This document shows, in pieces, positions 8,078-16,815 of a DNA stretch of 64,000 bases. The translations under genes and the position numbers were made by a program. The notes under the pieces were generated by a model. The model saw nothing but the letters and a program-made list of their open reading frames with translations, had not been told where the DNA came from and made no database searches. Numbering within the stretch: position 1 is the first letter of the stretch; the number at the start of each line of letters is the position of its first letter. This DNA is from Paracoccus thiocyanatus (GTDB lineage Bacteria; Pseudomonadota; Alphaproteobacteria; Rhodobacterales; Rhodobacteraceae): contig NZ_FTMK01000004.1 of NCBI RefSeq assembly GCF_900156255.1, positions 124,001 to 188,000 of the forward strand, in the 5' to 3' direction.

Positions 8078-9765
8078 CCGGTCATTTGACCCAGCAGCAC
8101 CGCGTCGTCAAGCGCCTCCAGCTCGGCCAGGCCGGCGCGGGCGGCGGCCAGGTCGGCGGCGTATTGCGGCAGGATGCGGGTTATGTAAAGCCGCGCCAGA
8201 GCCTTGCTGCCGCCGCTGGTCGCGGCGCGCAGGTGGTAATGCGCGCCCAGCACCCGCGCAAAGGCGGACAGATAGGGCGCGGCGCCGGCAAAGCGGTCGG
8301 GCATGTCGCGCTCCAACAGGTCCAGCGTCGATTCGCGAAGGGTTTCGGCGGCCTGCCACAGCAGGTTGGCCAGGTCCGGCTGGGCCGCCTGCGCCGCCTT
8401 GGCGCCGTCCAGGATCTCGTCCAGCAGCGCCATCGCGGCGGCGCCGCCATCGGCCAGCTTGCGTCCGACCAGGTCCATGGCCTGGATGCCGTTCGTGCCC
8501 TCGTAGATCGCGGTGATGCGCACGTCGCGCAGATACTGCGCCGCGCCGGTTTCCTCGATATAGCCCATGCCGCCATGGACCTGCACCGCGGTATCGGCGA
8601 CGCGGATGCCGACATCGGTGCCATGCGCCTTGGCGATGGGGGTCAGGAAGGCGGCGCGCGCGGCCCATTCCTCGGACCCGGTGGCGCGCGCCATGTCCAG
8701 CGCCACCGCGCAGCCCAGGCAGATGGCGCGGGCGGCAAAGATTTCGGCCCGCGATTGCGCCAGCATCCGCCGCACATCGGGGTGGCGGATGATCGGGCCC
8801 ATCTGCACCCGCTCGGCCGCATAGGCCACGGCCTGCTGCAAGGCCGCCTCGGCCTGGGCCACGCCCTGGACGCCGACGCCCAGCCGGGCCGCGTTCATCA
8901 TGGTGAACATGGCGGCCATGCCCTTGTGTTCCTGGCCCACCAGCCAGCCTTTCGCGCCCTCGAAGCTCATGACGCAGGTGGGGCTGCCGTGGATGCCCAG
9001 CTTGTGTTCCAGGCTGACCACGCGCAGGTCGTTGGCGATGCCGGGATTGCCATCCGCGTCGGGGATCAGCTTGGGCACCATGAACAGGCTGATGCCGCGG
9101 GTGCCCGGCGCGCCGTCGGGCAGGCGGGCCAGCACCAGGTGGCAGACATTCCCGGACAGGTCGCTGTCGCCCCAGGTGATGAAGATCTTTTGCCCGGTGA
9201 TGCGATAGCTGCCGTCGTCCGCCCGCTCGGCGCGGGTGGTCAGCGCGCCGACGTCGGAACCGGCCTGCGGCTCGGTCAGGTTCATGGTGCCAGACCATTC
9301 GCCCGAGATGAGCCTGGGCAGGTAAAGCGCCTTCAGCGCGTCGCTGCCGTGATGCTCCAGCGCCTCGATCTGGCCCTGGGTCAAGAGCGGGTTCAGCTGC
9401 AACGCCAGGCAGCCCGAGGCCACCATCTCGTTCACCGCCATGTTCAGCGCCTGCGGCAGGCCCATGCCGCCATGTTCGGGATCGGCGGCAATGCCGATCC
9501 AGCCGCCCTCGGCCAGGGCGCGGAACGCCTCGGCATAGCCGGGAGAGGAGCGCAGCTTGCCGTTTTCCAGCCGCGCGGGGGTCAGGTCGCCGGCGCGGTT
9601 GATGGGGGCGATAACCTCGGTCGCCAGCTTTCCGGCCTCGGCCAGGACGGCAGCCATGGTCTCGCTTGTCGCCTCGGCAAAGCGTTCGGTGCCGGACAGT
9701 TCTGGAAACGACACGACCTGGTTCAGGATGAACGCGATCTGATCGACCGGGGCTTGATAGGCCAT
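8074..9765 (-). CDS. Acyl-CoA dehydrogenase (C-terminally extended, DmdC/FadE-like)
   Basis: The 563-residue flavoprotein has the acyl-CoA dehydrogenase core: LTEPQAGSDVG (FAD and substrate region), GQKIFITWGD, HGGMGYIEETGAAQYLRD, and the catalytic-base region ITAIYEGTNGIQAMDL. About 110 further C-terminal residues match the extended subfamily that includes DmdC (methylmercaptopropionyl-CoA dehydrogenase) and FadE-type enzymes. Electrons go to ETF and then ETF-QO at 1037-2683. Start MAYQAPVDQ at 9765 is preferred over the GTG two codons upstream because the GAGAG site is better spaced. The substrate cannot be read from sequence. Confidence 0.93.
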   Translation of the reverse strand: MAYQAPVDQIAFILNQVVSFPELSGTERFAEATSETMAAVLAEAGKLATEVIAPINRAGDLTPARLENGKLRSSPGYAEAFRALAEGGWIGIAADPEHGGMGLPQALNMAVNEMVASGCLALQLNPLLTQGQIEALEHHGSDALKALYLPRLISGEWSGTMNLTEPQAGSDVGALTTRAERADDGSYRITGQKIFITWGDSDLSGNVCHLVLARLPDGAPGTRGISLFMVPKLIPDADGNPGIANDLRVVSLEHKLGIHGSPTCVMSFEGAKGWLVGQEHKGMAAMFTMMNAARLGVGVQGVAQAEAALQQAVAYAAERVQMGPIIRHPDVRRMLAQSRAEIFAARAICLGCAVALDMARATGSEEWAARAAFLTPIAKAHGTDVGIRVADTAVQVHGGMGYIEETGAAQYLRDVRITAIYEGTNGIQAMDLVGRKLADGGAAAMALLDEILDGAKAAQAAQPDLANLLWQAAETLRESTLDLLERDMPDRFAGAAPYLSAFARVLGAHYHLRAATSGGSKALARLYITRILPQYAADLAAARAGLAELEALDDAVLLGQMTG

Positions 9766-9881
9766 CCGCACACTCTCTTCCTCTGGCGCCTTGGCAAATG
9801 GGGCTGCGGCGCGTAACTGATGCCTTGGGCTTCGATCATATTTGCCGGCCCGCGTCCATCAACCACAACCCGACGTAACGA

Positions 9882-10832
9882 ATGCAGACGCTGATCCTTG
9901 GCCACGACCCGCAAGGGATTGCCGCCGCCGCGGAATTGCTGGCGCAGGGCGAACCGGTCGCCATCCCGACCGAGACGGTCTATGGACTGGCCGGCGACGC
10001 CCACAACGCCCAGGCCGTGGCCCGCATCTATCAGGCAAAGGGGCGGCCAAGCTTCAATCCGCTGATCGTGCATGTCCCCGACCTGGCGGTGGCTGAACGC
10101 ATCGCCGTCTTCGGCGATGCCGCGCGGGCCCTGGCGCGGGCGTTCTGGCCCGGCGCGCTGACCATGGTGCTGCCGCTGCGGCCGGGGGCCGGCATCGCCT
10201 CGCTGGTGACGGCGGGGCTGGATACCGTGGCGATCCGCGTGCCGGCCCATCCGCTGGCGCAGGCAGTGCTGCGGGCCTTTGGCGGGCCGCTGGCGGCGCC
10301 CTCGGCCAACCCGTCGGGGCGGATCAGCCCCACCGCTGCGGCGCATGTCGCCGATCCGGAAAGCGGGCTTGGCGGGCGCATTGCCGCGGTGCTGGACGGC
10401 GGCGCATGTCCGGTCGGGGTGGAATCGACCATCATCGGCTGGGCGGATGGCCGTCCGGCATTGCTGCGTCCCGGCGGCATCGCGGCCCAGGCGGTCGAGG
10501 TGGTGCTGGACCGCCCGCTGGCCCGGCCCGCGGCCCAAGCCGCCGCGCCGACCGCGCCCGGACAATTGTCCAGCCATTATGCGCCGCGCGCCAGCCTGCG
10601 GCTGAACGCCCAGGCCGCGCGGCCGGGCGAGGTGCTGATCGGCTTCGGCCCGGTGCCGGCCGAGATGTCGCTGAGCGAGGCGGGCGATCTGACCCAGGCG
10701 GCGGCGCGGCTTTTCGACCTGCTGCACCGCGCCGATGCCGATGGGCGGCCCATTGCCGTGGCCCCGGTGCCGGAAGACGGGCTGGGCGCGGCGATCAACG
10801 ACCGGCTGCGCCGCGCCGCCGCGCCGCGCTAA
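9882..10832 (+). CDS. L-threonylcarbamoyladenylate synthase (TsaC/Sua5 family)
   Basis: The 316-residue protein makes threonylcarbamoyl-AMP from threonine, bicarbonate and ATP for the t6A37 tRNA modification. Visible motifs are AIPTETVYGLAGDA near the N-terminus, KGRPSFNPLIVHV and APSANPSGRISPT. The C-terminal third (after GQLSSHYAPRASL) is the extra Sua5 domain, so this is the long Sua5-type form rather than short TsaC. Start ATG 9882 is directly before the conserved sequence. It is divergent from the acyl-CoA dehydrogenase gene. Confidence 0.94.
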   Translation: MQTLILGHDPQGIAAAAELLAQGEPVAIPTETVYGLAGDAHNAQAVARIYQAKGRPSFNPLIVHVPDLAVAERIAVFGDAARALARAFWPGALTMVLPLRPGAGIASLVTAGLDTVAIRVPAHPLAQAVLRAFGGPLAAPSANPSGRISPTAAAHVADPESGLGGRIAAVLDGGACPVGVESTIIGWADGRPALLRPGGIAAQAVEVVLDRPLARPAAQAAAPTAPGQLSSHYAPRASLRLNAQAARPGEVLIGFGPVPAEMSLSEAGDLTQAAARLFDLLHRADADGRPIAVAPVPEDGLGAAINDRLRRAAAPR

Positions 10833-10835
10833 GGA

Positions 10836-11408
10836 TCAGGCATGGCCCGCATCGGGCGACAGCATCAGCGGGTCGACGCCCAGGGATTTCAGCGCCGCGC
10901 GCCATTTTCCGGGATCGTCGGCGCCGAAGATGATCTCGTCGCCCTGGTCCGAGGTCAGCCAGCCATTGCCGCGGATCTCGGAATCAAGCTGTCCCGGCCC
11001 CCAGCCCGCATAGCCAAGCGCCAGCACCGCCGGCTGCGGCCCCTGGCCGCGGGCGAAATCCTCCAGGATGTCGCGGGTGGTGGACATGGCAAGATCGTCG
11101 CTGATGCGCATGCGGTTTTCGTCCAGGACGATGTCGCGGGGCGCGCGATGCAGCACGAAGCCGCGCCCAGGCTCGACCGGGCCGCCGAAGCGGACGGGAA
11201 TGTCCAGGACATCCTCGCCAGGCTGGATGCCAAGCTGCGCCAAAAGGTCCGGGAAGCCGATTTCCGGCAGCGGGCGGTTGACCACCAGGCCCATGGCGCC
11301 GTCTTCGGAATGAGCGCAGATCAGGATCACCGCCTGCTCGAAGCGCGGATCGCGCATGCTGGGCATGGCGATCAGCATCTTGCCGGTCAGGTTGCTGGTT
11401 TTGTCCAT
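10836..11408 (-). CDS. YqgE/AlgH-family protein
   Basis: The 190-residue protein matches the YqgE/AlgH family: LTGKMLIAMPSMRDPRFEQ at the N-terminus, EDGAMGLVVNRPL and FGGPVEPGRGFVLH. The family is a conserved single-domain cytoplasmic protein whose biochemical role is not established. The gene converges on the Sua5 gene with 3 bp between stops. Confidence 0.93.
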   Translation of the reverse strand: MDKTSNLTGKMLIAMPSMRDPRFEQAVILICAHSEDGAMGLVVNRPLPEIGFPDLLAQLGIQPGEDVLDIPVRFGGPVEPGRGFVLHRAPRDIVLDENRMRISDDLAMSTTRDILEDFARGQGPQPAVLALGYAGWGPGQLDSEIRGNGWLTSDQGDEIIFGADDPGKWRAALKSLGVDPLMLSPDAGHA

Positions 11409-11518
11409 GGTCTGCTCCTGCGCGTTATCCCTTCAAGATCGGCGCTGCGGACTGATTTCGCAAGGGATTGCCGCTAATGTGACTTCACGCAGGGGAAGGC
11501 GGCGTCTAAAACGGCCTG

Positions 11519-12301
11519 ATGAAGACCCTTGCCCTGCTTTTCATGACCGCCGCCCTGCCGGCCCTGGCGCGGGACCTGCCGCCGGGGCTGGTCTCGGCCG
11601 AGCTTCTGCCCGGCTGGACCACGGCCCAGGGCCATCGCATGACCGCGCTGCACTTGCGGCTGGAGCCGGGCTGGAAGACCTATTGGCGCAGCCCCGGCGA
11701 TGCCGGCGTGCCGCCGCGCTTTGACTGGGCCGCCTCGGGCAACCTGGGCCAGGTGCGGCTGCTTTGGCCGCGCCCCGAGGTGATCCAATCGGGCGGAGAG
11801 CGCACGCTGGGCTATCGACAGGAACTGGTCCTGCCGATCGAGATTGCGCCCGCCGGCCCCGGCGCGGTCGAGCCGATGGTGACGGTCGATTTCGGCATCT
11901 GCCAGGATATCTGCGTGCCGGTGCGGGTGGAGTTGCAGGCCGGCCCGCCGGGCGCGGCACCCGATCCGCTGATCCGGTCCGCCATGGCGCGCCAGCCTCG
12001 GGTCGCGGGGGACCAGCCGGATTGCCGCATCGAACCCATCGCCGACGGCATGCAGGTCACGGCCACCCTGCCCGCGGCGGGCGGTGCCCGCGGCCACGAG
12101 GTGGCGATGGAACTGGCCGATGACGATATCTGGGTTTCGGCCGCAGAAACCCGTGCGGCAGGGGACCGCCTGATGGCGCAGGCGGATTTCGTCGCCGCCT
12201 CGGGCAAGCCCTTTCCGCTGGATCCGGCATCGCTGCGCCTGACGCTGATCGGCGCCGACGACGCGGTGGAATACCGCGGCTGCCGCCTGGCAGAGGACTA
12301 G
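11519..12301 (+). CDS. Exported DsbD N-terminal (alpha) domain-like protein
   Basis: The 260-residue protein has a signal peptide (LALLFMTAALPALA) and a beta-rich domain like the N-terminal periplasmic domain of DsbD-type proteins (LEPGWKTYWRSPGDAG, then VDFGICQDICVPV). The CQDIC pair corresponds to the redox cysteines of that domain. The membrane and thioredoxin domains of full DsbD are absent, so it is a stand-alone alpha domain that would need a separate electron donor. It converges on the glycosylase gene and both stops lie in one CTAG. Confidence 0.83.
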   Translation: MKTLALLFMTAALPALARDLPPGLVSAELLPGWTTAQGHRMTALHLRLEPGWKTYWRSPGDAGVPPRFDWAASGNLGQVRLLWPRPEVIQSGGERTLGYRQELVLPIEIAPAGPGAVEPMVTVDFGICQDICVPVRVELQAGPPGAAPDPLIRSAMARQPRVAGDQPDCRIEPIADGMQVTATLPAAGGARGHEVAMELADDDIWVSAAETRAAGDRLMAQADFVAASGKPFPLDPASLRLTLIGADDAVEYRGCRLAED

Positions 12302-13101
12302 CCGTCCAGCCGGGCGGCCAGCGACAAAAGGTCGGCCCAGGCCTCGCGCTTGGCCAGGGGGGTGCGCAGCAGATAGGCCGGGTGCGCCATCGGCAGCGCC
12401 GGCAGGCCGAAGGCCGTGGTCCAGGTCCCGCGCAGCTTCAGGATGCCCTGCTGGTTCAGCGCCGCGATGCAGGGCGTATTGCCCATCAGCACCAGAAATT
12501 GCGGCTGCGCCAGTTCGACATGCCGGGCCAGAAAGGGCAGCATCATCGCGATCTCGGCCGGCTCGGGGCGGCGGTTGCCGGGTGGTCGCCAGGTCAGCAC
12601 ATTGGTGATGTAAAGCGCGCGTTCCGCGTCCACCGCCTGCCGCGACAGGCCGATGGCGGCGAACATCTGGTCCAGAAGCTGGCCGGCGCGGCCGACGAAG
12701 GGGCGGCCCTGACGGTCCTCTTCCTCGCCCGGCGCTTCGCCGATGATCATGACCCGCGCCGCCGGATTGCCGTCGCAAAAGCAGAAATTGCGCGCGCCCT
12801 TCTTCAACTCGATCCCGTCAAAGTCTTCTTGCGCCTGGGCCAGTTCGGCCAGGCTGGTGGCGGCGGCCGCCATGGCCGTGGCGCGGGCGACCAGGTCCTC
12901 GGCCTCGGCGGGGGGCTTTGCCGCGGCCGGGGCGGGTGCCGGGGCAGGGGCGGGCGCTTCGGCGCGCTCGGGCATGGCATAGCGGTCAAGCGGCGCGTCA
13001 AGGCATGGCTCGTCCGCGCCCAGCTCGGACTGCCATTGCAAAAGCGCCAGTGCCGTTTCCGCGTCCAGCGCGAATCCCCTATAGGTCGGTTCCGCGGTCA
13101 T
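12298..13101 (-). CDS. Uracil-DNA glycosylase superfamily protein (family 4-like)
   Basis: The 267-residue protein has a variable Ala/Pro-rich N-terminal half and a C-terminal UDG domain. That domain shows GEAPGEEEDRQGRPFVGRAG (motif 1) and HPAYLLR (motif 2), typical of family 4/5 enzymes that remove uracil from DNA. The spaced cysteines that hold the 4Fe-4S cluster in classical family 4 enzymes are not obvious; only a CFC pair precedes motif 1. The stop TAG overlaps the stop of the convergent DsbD-like gene. Confidence 0.9.
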   Translation of the reverse strand: MTAEPTYRGFALDAETALALLQWQSELGADEPCLDAPLDRYAMPERAEAPAPAPAPAPAAAKPPAEAEDLVARATAMAAAATSLAELAQAQEDFDGIELKKGARNFCFCDGNPAARVMIIGEAPGEEEDRQGRPFVGRAGQLLDQMFAAIGLSRQAVDAERALYITNVLTWRPPGNRRPEPAEIAMMLPFLARHVELAQPQFLVLMGNTPCIAALNQQGILKLRGTWTTAFGLPALPMAHPAYLLRTPLAKREAWADLLSLAARLDG

Positions 13102-13174
13102 GCGCGCAGGCTAGGCCGCCGCGCCCGCGCCGGCAAGCGTCCGGCGTGACGCAAGGCGCGGGATAGGCGCAAAA

Positions 13175-13576
13175 CTATTGCGATTGCGTCAGGGGCGTGG
13201 TGCCGCCGCCCATTCCGACCAGCCGCTGGACCAGCGGCCTTGCCGCCGGCCCGATGCGGTCGCAGGCCCCCGGATCGTCCAGAAGCTTGAAGGCCGGCGC
13301 GTAATAGGTCCGGTCATAGGTCGAAGCATCCAGTCCCAGCCGCGCCGCCAGCAGGTCGCCGGTGCCGGTGATCAGCGTCCATTCCCCGTCGGTGATCGGG
13401 TAATCGGCGCAGTTCGAGGTGATCACGTTCACTTCCGCCAGTTCCGCAATCAGCGCCTTGGCCTGCGCATCGGACAGGCCCGAGACATCGGGAAGCTTTA
13501 CGGTGACGCCTCCATCCGCCGCGACGGCGCCAGCCCCCAGGACCAGCGCGCCGGCCATGGCCGCGAGTGCTTTCAT
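13175..13576 (-). CDS. Small exported protein of unknown function
   Basis: The 133-residue protein has a signal peptide ([19 protein letters not shown]) and a mature part with two cysteines ([10 protein letters not shown] and [10 protein letters not shown]) that could form a disulfide. No family is recognised. The frame is open farther upstream but ATG 13576 gives the signal peptide directly. It is divergent from leuB, with about 150 bp between the starts. Confidence 0.75.
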   Translation of the reverse strand: MKALAAMAGALVLGAGAVAADGGVTVKLPDVSGLSDAQAKALIAELAEVNVITSNCADYPITDGEWTLITGTGDLLAARLGLDASTYDRTYYAPAFKLLDDPGACDRIGPAARPLVQRLVGMGGGTTPLTQSQ

Positions 13577-13729
13577 GGATTGCTCCCTTGCTTGTGCTGG
13601 GCGTTCGGTTTCGCCGGCCCATCCCGCCCGATCCGCCGGCATGGCGCAACCCAATTCGCCGTGAACTTGACGCAGCAAGGGCGCAGGGCTACGCGATTGC
13701 GACAGCCAAAAGCACAAAGGATGCCTGCG

Positions 13730-14848
13730 ATGACGACCTATTCACTGCTGATCCTGCCCGGCGACGGCATCGGCCCCGAGGTCATGGCCGAGGTTCGCAA
13801 GGTCGTCGGCTGGTTCCAGACCAACCGCGGCCTGAACTTTGATGTCAGCGAGGATCTGGTCGGCGGCGCCGCCTATGACAAGCACGGCACCCCGCTGGCG
13901 GACGAGACGATGGCCAGGGCGCAGGCGGCCGATGCGGTGTTGCTGGGCGCGGTCGGCGGGCAGAAATACGACGACCTGGATTTCTCGGTCAAGCCCGAGC
14001 GGGGCCTGCTGCGCCTGCGCAAGGAAATGGACCTGTTCGCCAACCTTCGCCCGGCGCAGTGTTTCGACGCGCTGGCCGATTTCAGCAGCCTCAAGCGCGA
14101 GGTGGTGGCGGGGCTCGACATCCTGATCGTGCGCGAATTGACCTCGGGCATCTATTTCGGCCAGCCGCGCGGCATTTCCGAAGACCACACCCCCGGCAAC
14201 GAGGGCGGCCGCGTCGGCATCAACACCCAGCGTTACACCAGCGGGGAAATCCGCCGCGTCGCCCGTTCGGCCTTTGAGCTGGCCCGCAAGCGCGGCAACC
14301 GCGTCTGCTCGATGGAAAAGGCCAATGTGATGGAATCCGGCATCCTGTGGCGCGAAGAGGTGCAATGGGTCCATGACAACGAATATCCCGATGTCGAACT
14401 GTCGCACATGTATGCCGACAACGGCGCCATGCAGTTGGTGCGCAATCCGCGCCAGTTCGACGTGATCGTGACCGACAACCTGTTCGGCGACATCCTGTCG
14501 GATGCGGCGGCGATGCTGACCGGCAGCCTGGGCATGCTGCCCTCGGCCAGCCTTGGCGCGCCGATGGAAAACGGCCGGCCCAAGGCGCTTTACGAGCCGG
14601 TGCACGGTTCCGCCCCCGACATCGCCGGGCAGGGCCTGGCCAATCCCATCGCCTGCATCCTGAGCTTTGCCATGTGCCTGCGCTATTCCTTTGGCCTGGG
14701 CGCCGAGGCCGACCTGCTGGAAAAGGCGGTCGAGACGGTGCTGGCCCAGGGCGTTCGCACCGCCGACCTGATGGGCCCCGAGGGCGGCACCCCCGTCTCG
14801 ACCGCCCAGATGGGCGACCACATCGTCGCGGCGCTTTCGGCGCTGTGA
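13730..14848 (+). CDS. leuB: 3-isopropylmalate dehydrogenase
   Basis: The 372-residue enzyme oxidises and decarboxylates 3-isopropylmalate in leucine biosynthesis. It shows the family start [17 protein letters not shown], the substrate region [14 protein letters not shown], the catalytic region [11 protein letters not shown], and the Mg/NAD-binding [16 protein letters not shown] and [15 protein letters not shown]. An AAAGG site lies 10 nt before ATG 13730; an ATG three codons upstream is possible but too close to that site. No leuC or leuD is adjacent. Confidence 0.96.
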   Translation: MTTYSLLILPGDGIGPEVMAEVRKVVGWFQTNRGLNFDVSEDLVGGAAYDKHGTPLADETMARAQAADAVLLGAVGGQKYDDLDFSVKPERGLLRLRKEMDLFANLRPAQCFDALADFSSLKREVVAGLDILIVRELTSGIYFGQPRGISEDHTPGNEGGRVGINTQRYTSGEIRRVARSAFELARKRGNRVCSMEKANVMESGILWREEVQWVHDNEYPDVELSHMYADNGAMQLVRNPRQFDVIVTDNLFGDILSDAAAMLTGSLGMLPSASLGAPMENGRPKALYEPVHGSAPDIAGQGLANPIACILSFAMCLRYSFGLGAEADLLEKAVETVLAQGVRTADLMGPEGGTPVSTAQMGDHIVAALSAL

Positions 14849-15032
14849 CCCGTTCCGTCGCCGCGCCCAGGCACGGCCTGGCGCGGCGACGGGCGCCACG
14901 GAAAGCGCCGGCGTTAGTCCATATGGCGGGCGGCGGCTTGCGGTCGCGCCGCCGGCCCCGAATTTCCGCCCTGACCCGGCAAGATTCCCCCTTGCATTCC
15001 AGCGCCCCAGGGGCTACCTGCCCCCTCACGGT

Positions 15033-15109
15033 CGGAGCGTAGCGCAGCCTGGTAGCGCACCTGCTTCGGGAGCAGGGGGTCGGAGGTTCGAATCCTCTCG
15101 CTCCGACCA
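15033..15109 (+). tRNA. tRNA-Pro (anticodon CGG)
   Basis: The 77-nt gene folds as a cloverleaf. The acceptor stem is CGGAGCG/CGCTCCG, the anticodon stem CCTGC/GCAGG, the loop TTCGGGA (anticodon CGG, reading CCG codons), and the T-loop TTCGAAT. The 3' CCA is encoded. It marks the boundary between core sequence and the lower-GC accessory patch to its right. Confidence 0.97.
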
Positions 15110-15502
15110 GTCGGGAAAGGTGGCGTTTCAGAGAGTCTTGCCTTTTGTGTCAAAAGGCGACCCTCTGGTGAGGTCAAGAGCTTCGCGGCTGAGTTCGCCG
15201 GGCCGGGCCGCTTGCATGCAACTTTGTCGTGTAACCCTAGAGGCGATCGTCGGTCACGGCCCAAAGCGGACTGTCGACCACGAAGTATGCTGCTTTGCAA
15301 TATTCCCGGTAGCTGCCGTTCGTCTTGCGCCGAAGCACACACCCGGCCAAGATGGTAGAGATGCATGAATTTTCTGATGTTTGCAGATGCGGCAGAGCCA
15401 GTCGCAACAACGCAGCCAAACTTTCCTGCTGGGGCTGCCAAAGTCATTGTCGGTTGAAAAACGGGCAAGTCTGGCGTTAACGATGATAGGGAATAATGCT
15501 AC
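15110..15502. other. Intergenic stretch at left edge of the accessory patch
   Basis: No convincing gene is seen in these 393 bases. A 7-bp inverted repeat, GCCTTTT/AAAAGGC at 15140-15158, lies just after the tRNA. A short minus-strand frame (15237-15419) ends in residues that look somewhat protein-like (SYREYCKAAYFVV) and could be a gene remnant, but it has no clear start signal or recognised family. No integrase and no obvious repeat of the tRNA 3' end were found. Confidence 0.5.
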
Positions 15503-16546
15503 ATGATACCTGACACGTTGTTCGATGCCCTTGTCTGCGGTGCCCGCATTGCGGTCCGCCATGCCTGGCTCCACGCATTCGCGACGTCGAGCGGCACCCC
15601 GGATGAGATCGACCACATCTACGCCATGACGACGGAGGGCATCCGCGAGCTTGGCACGCAGTGGTCCCCGATCTTACACAGCAAGGGCCTCTCGCTTCGG
15701 CTGACGGGCGTCTTCTGTCACCAAACCCCCAAGGCGCACTATGTCCATCCCCTCGATGGACCGAAGGCGCCGGAGTTGGGCGACCTCCTGCTCGTGCATG
15801 AACATAAGAATACCGACTCCGGGGGGACGATCAAGATAACGCGCCGTGCAGTGCTCGTGCAGGCCAAAATGGTCGACGAGGGCGTGCCGGGGGGCGGCAA
15901 GGTCGATCAATATCAGGAGTATCTCTACGAGCACTGGCCCGCCTTCGAGCTGAAGGGCCGAGGACCGGGAACGGTTCGGTTCCTCTCCGGGCAGCGCGAT
16001 TTTCGACCCGGTATTGATCCGGGACGATACGGATTGATCGAAAAGACTCCGCACGCCGGCCACAAGGCCATTGAGATCCCTTACTGCTGCGGCTTCCCTT
16101 GGACCTATTCAGAGCCACGCAGGCCCGTGCGGAGTGCGGGCGGCGAAGACGCGGGCGCGTTTATCGCCAACATGCTCTACGATACGGGATGGCTGCGAGG
16201 TCGGGTTGCCCTGATCCCACCAACGCCGCTGGCGCTGGCCTCGGGCACGAAAAACAATCATTTCGATGTTACGGTCGAGGAGCTGCTGACACTCACGGCG
16301 ATGAAAACCTTACGCTTCAGGAGAAAGACCCACATGACGGGGCCGCGCGGGTATCCCGCGCTTGTCTGTTTTCAGGAAAACTATGGTGTGCCCGGTCTGC
16401 TCCCAGACACCGGCGTTGGTTTCGCCGAGACCGATTTCGGGGGCGAAGGCATCCCGCCGGAGGAAACGGCAGAACCTGATTTCGATGATGGCATTTCCGT
16501 TCTTCTCGTTGAGACCGGCGGGGAGGGCGAAGCGAGACTGGACTGA
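15503..16546 (+). CDS. Orphan protein with possible PD-(D/E)XK nuclease core
   Basis: The 347-residue protein belongs to no family I recognise. Residues 91-98 (ELGDLLLV) and 117-122 (VLVQAK) are spaced like the Asp and (E/Q)xK halves of a PD-(D/E)XK nuclease core. They are followed by a helix (DQYQEYLYEHW), as expected for that fold. This is pattern inference only. The gene sits alone in the accessory patch beside tRNA-Pro, and its base composition is closer to that patch than to the core. A strong terminator follows it. It may be a defence or mobile-element protein. Confidence 0.7.
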   Translation: MIPDTLFDALVCGARIAVRHAWLHAFATSSGTPDEIDHIYAMTTEGIRELGTQWSPILHSKGLSLRLTGVFCHQTPKAHYVHPLDGPKAPELGDLLLVHEHKNTDSGGTIKITRRAVLVQAKMVDEGVPGGGKVDQYQEYLYEHWPAFELKGRGPGTVRFLSGQRDFRPGIDPGRYGLIEKTPHAGHKAIEIPYCCGFPWTYSEPRRPVRSAGGEDAGAFIANMLYDTGWLRGRVALIPPTPLALASGTKNNHFDVTVEELLTLTAMKTLRFRRKTHMTGPRGYPALVCFQENYGVPGLLPDTGVGFAETDFGGEGIPPEETAEPDFDDGISVLLVETGGEGEARLD

Positions 16547-16615
16547 CCGCGCACCCTACCCGGTTGCTTCTCCGCCCGTTGCGAAGGTGTCGACAGGATC
16601 AACGCACTCGGCCTT

Positions 16616-16730
16616 TAACTGACAGTCGGCTTCGGCCGCTGCTGCGCAGCGCCCGAAGCCGACACTTTTTTTGGCACCGCAGCGGAGCCACCGCCCTGAA
16701 GATTTCCAAACGGGACGAAGCTGTCAGTTA
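16616..16730. repeat. MITE-like element with 10-bp terminal inverted repeats
   Basis: TAACTGACAG (16616-16625) and its exact complement CTGTCAGTTA (16721-16730) bound a 115-bp segment with no coding frame. A perfect 11-bp inverted hairpin lies just inside the left end. No target-site duplication is clear. The layout resembles a miniature inverted-repeat element or a relic of one. Confidence 0.45.
16625..16672 (+). terminator. Rho-independent terminator after the orphan nuclease-like gene
   Basis: The arms GTCGGCTTCGG (16625-16635) and CCGAAGCCGAC (16653-16663) pair perfectly over 11 bp. A second small GCTGC/GCAGC stem sits in the loop, and the run TTTTTTT follows at 16666-16672. It lies 79 bp after the stop of the + strand gene. 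Confidence 0.75.
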
Positions 16731-16815
16731 CGTTTGATGCGGTGCAACGTGTAAATAGAGCAGTTATCAAGGCATTCGAACGCGAACGCGAAATAAACGT
16801 TGAATCCACTCGCGA

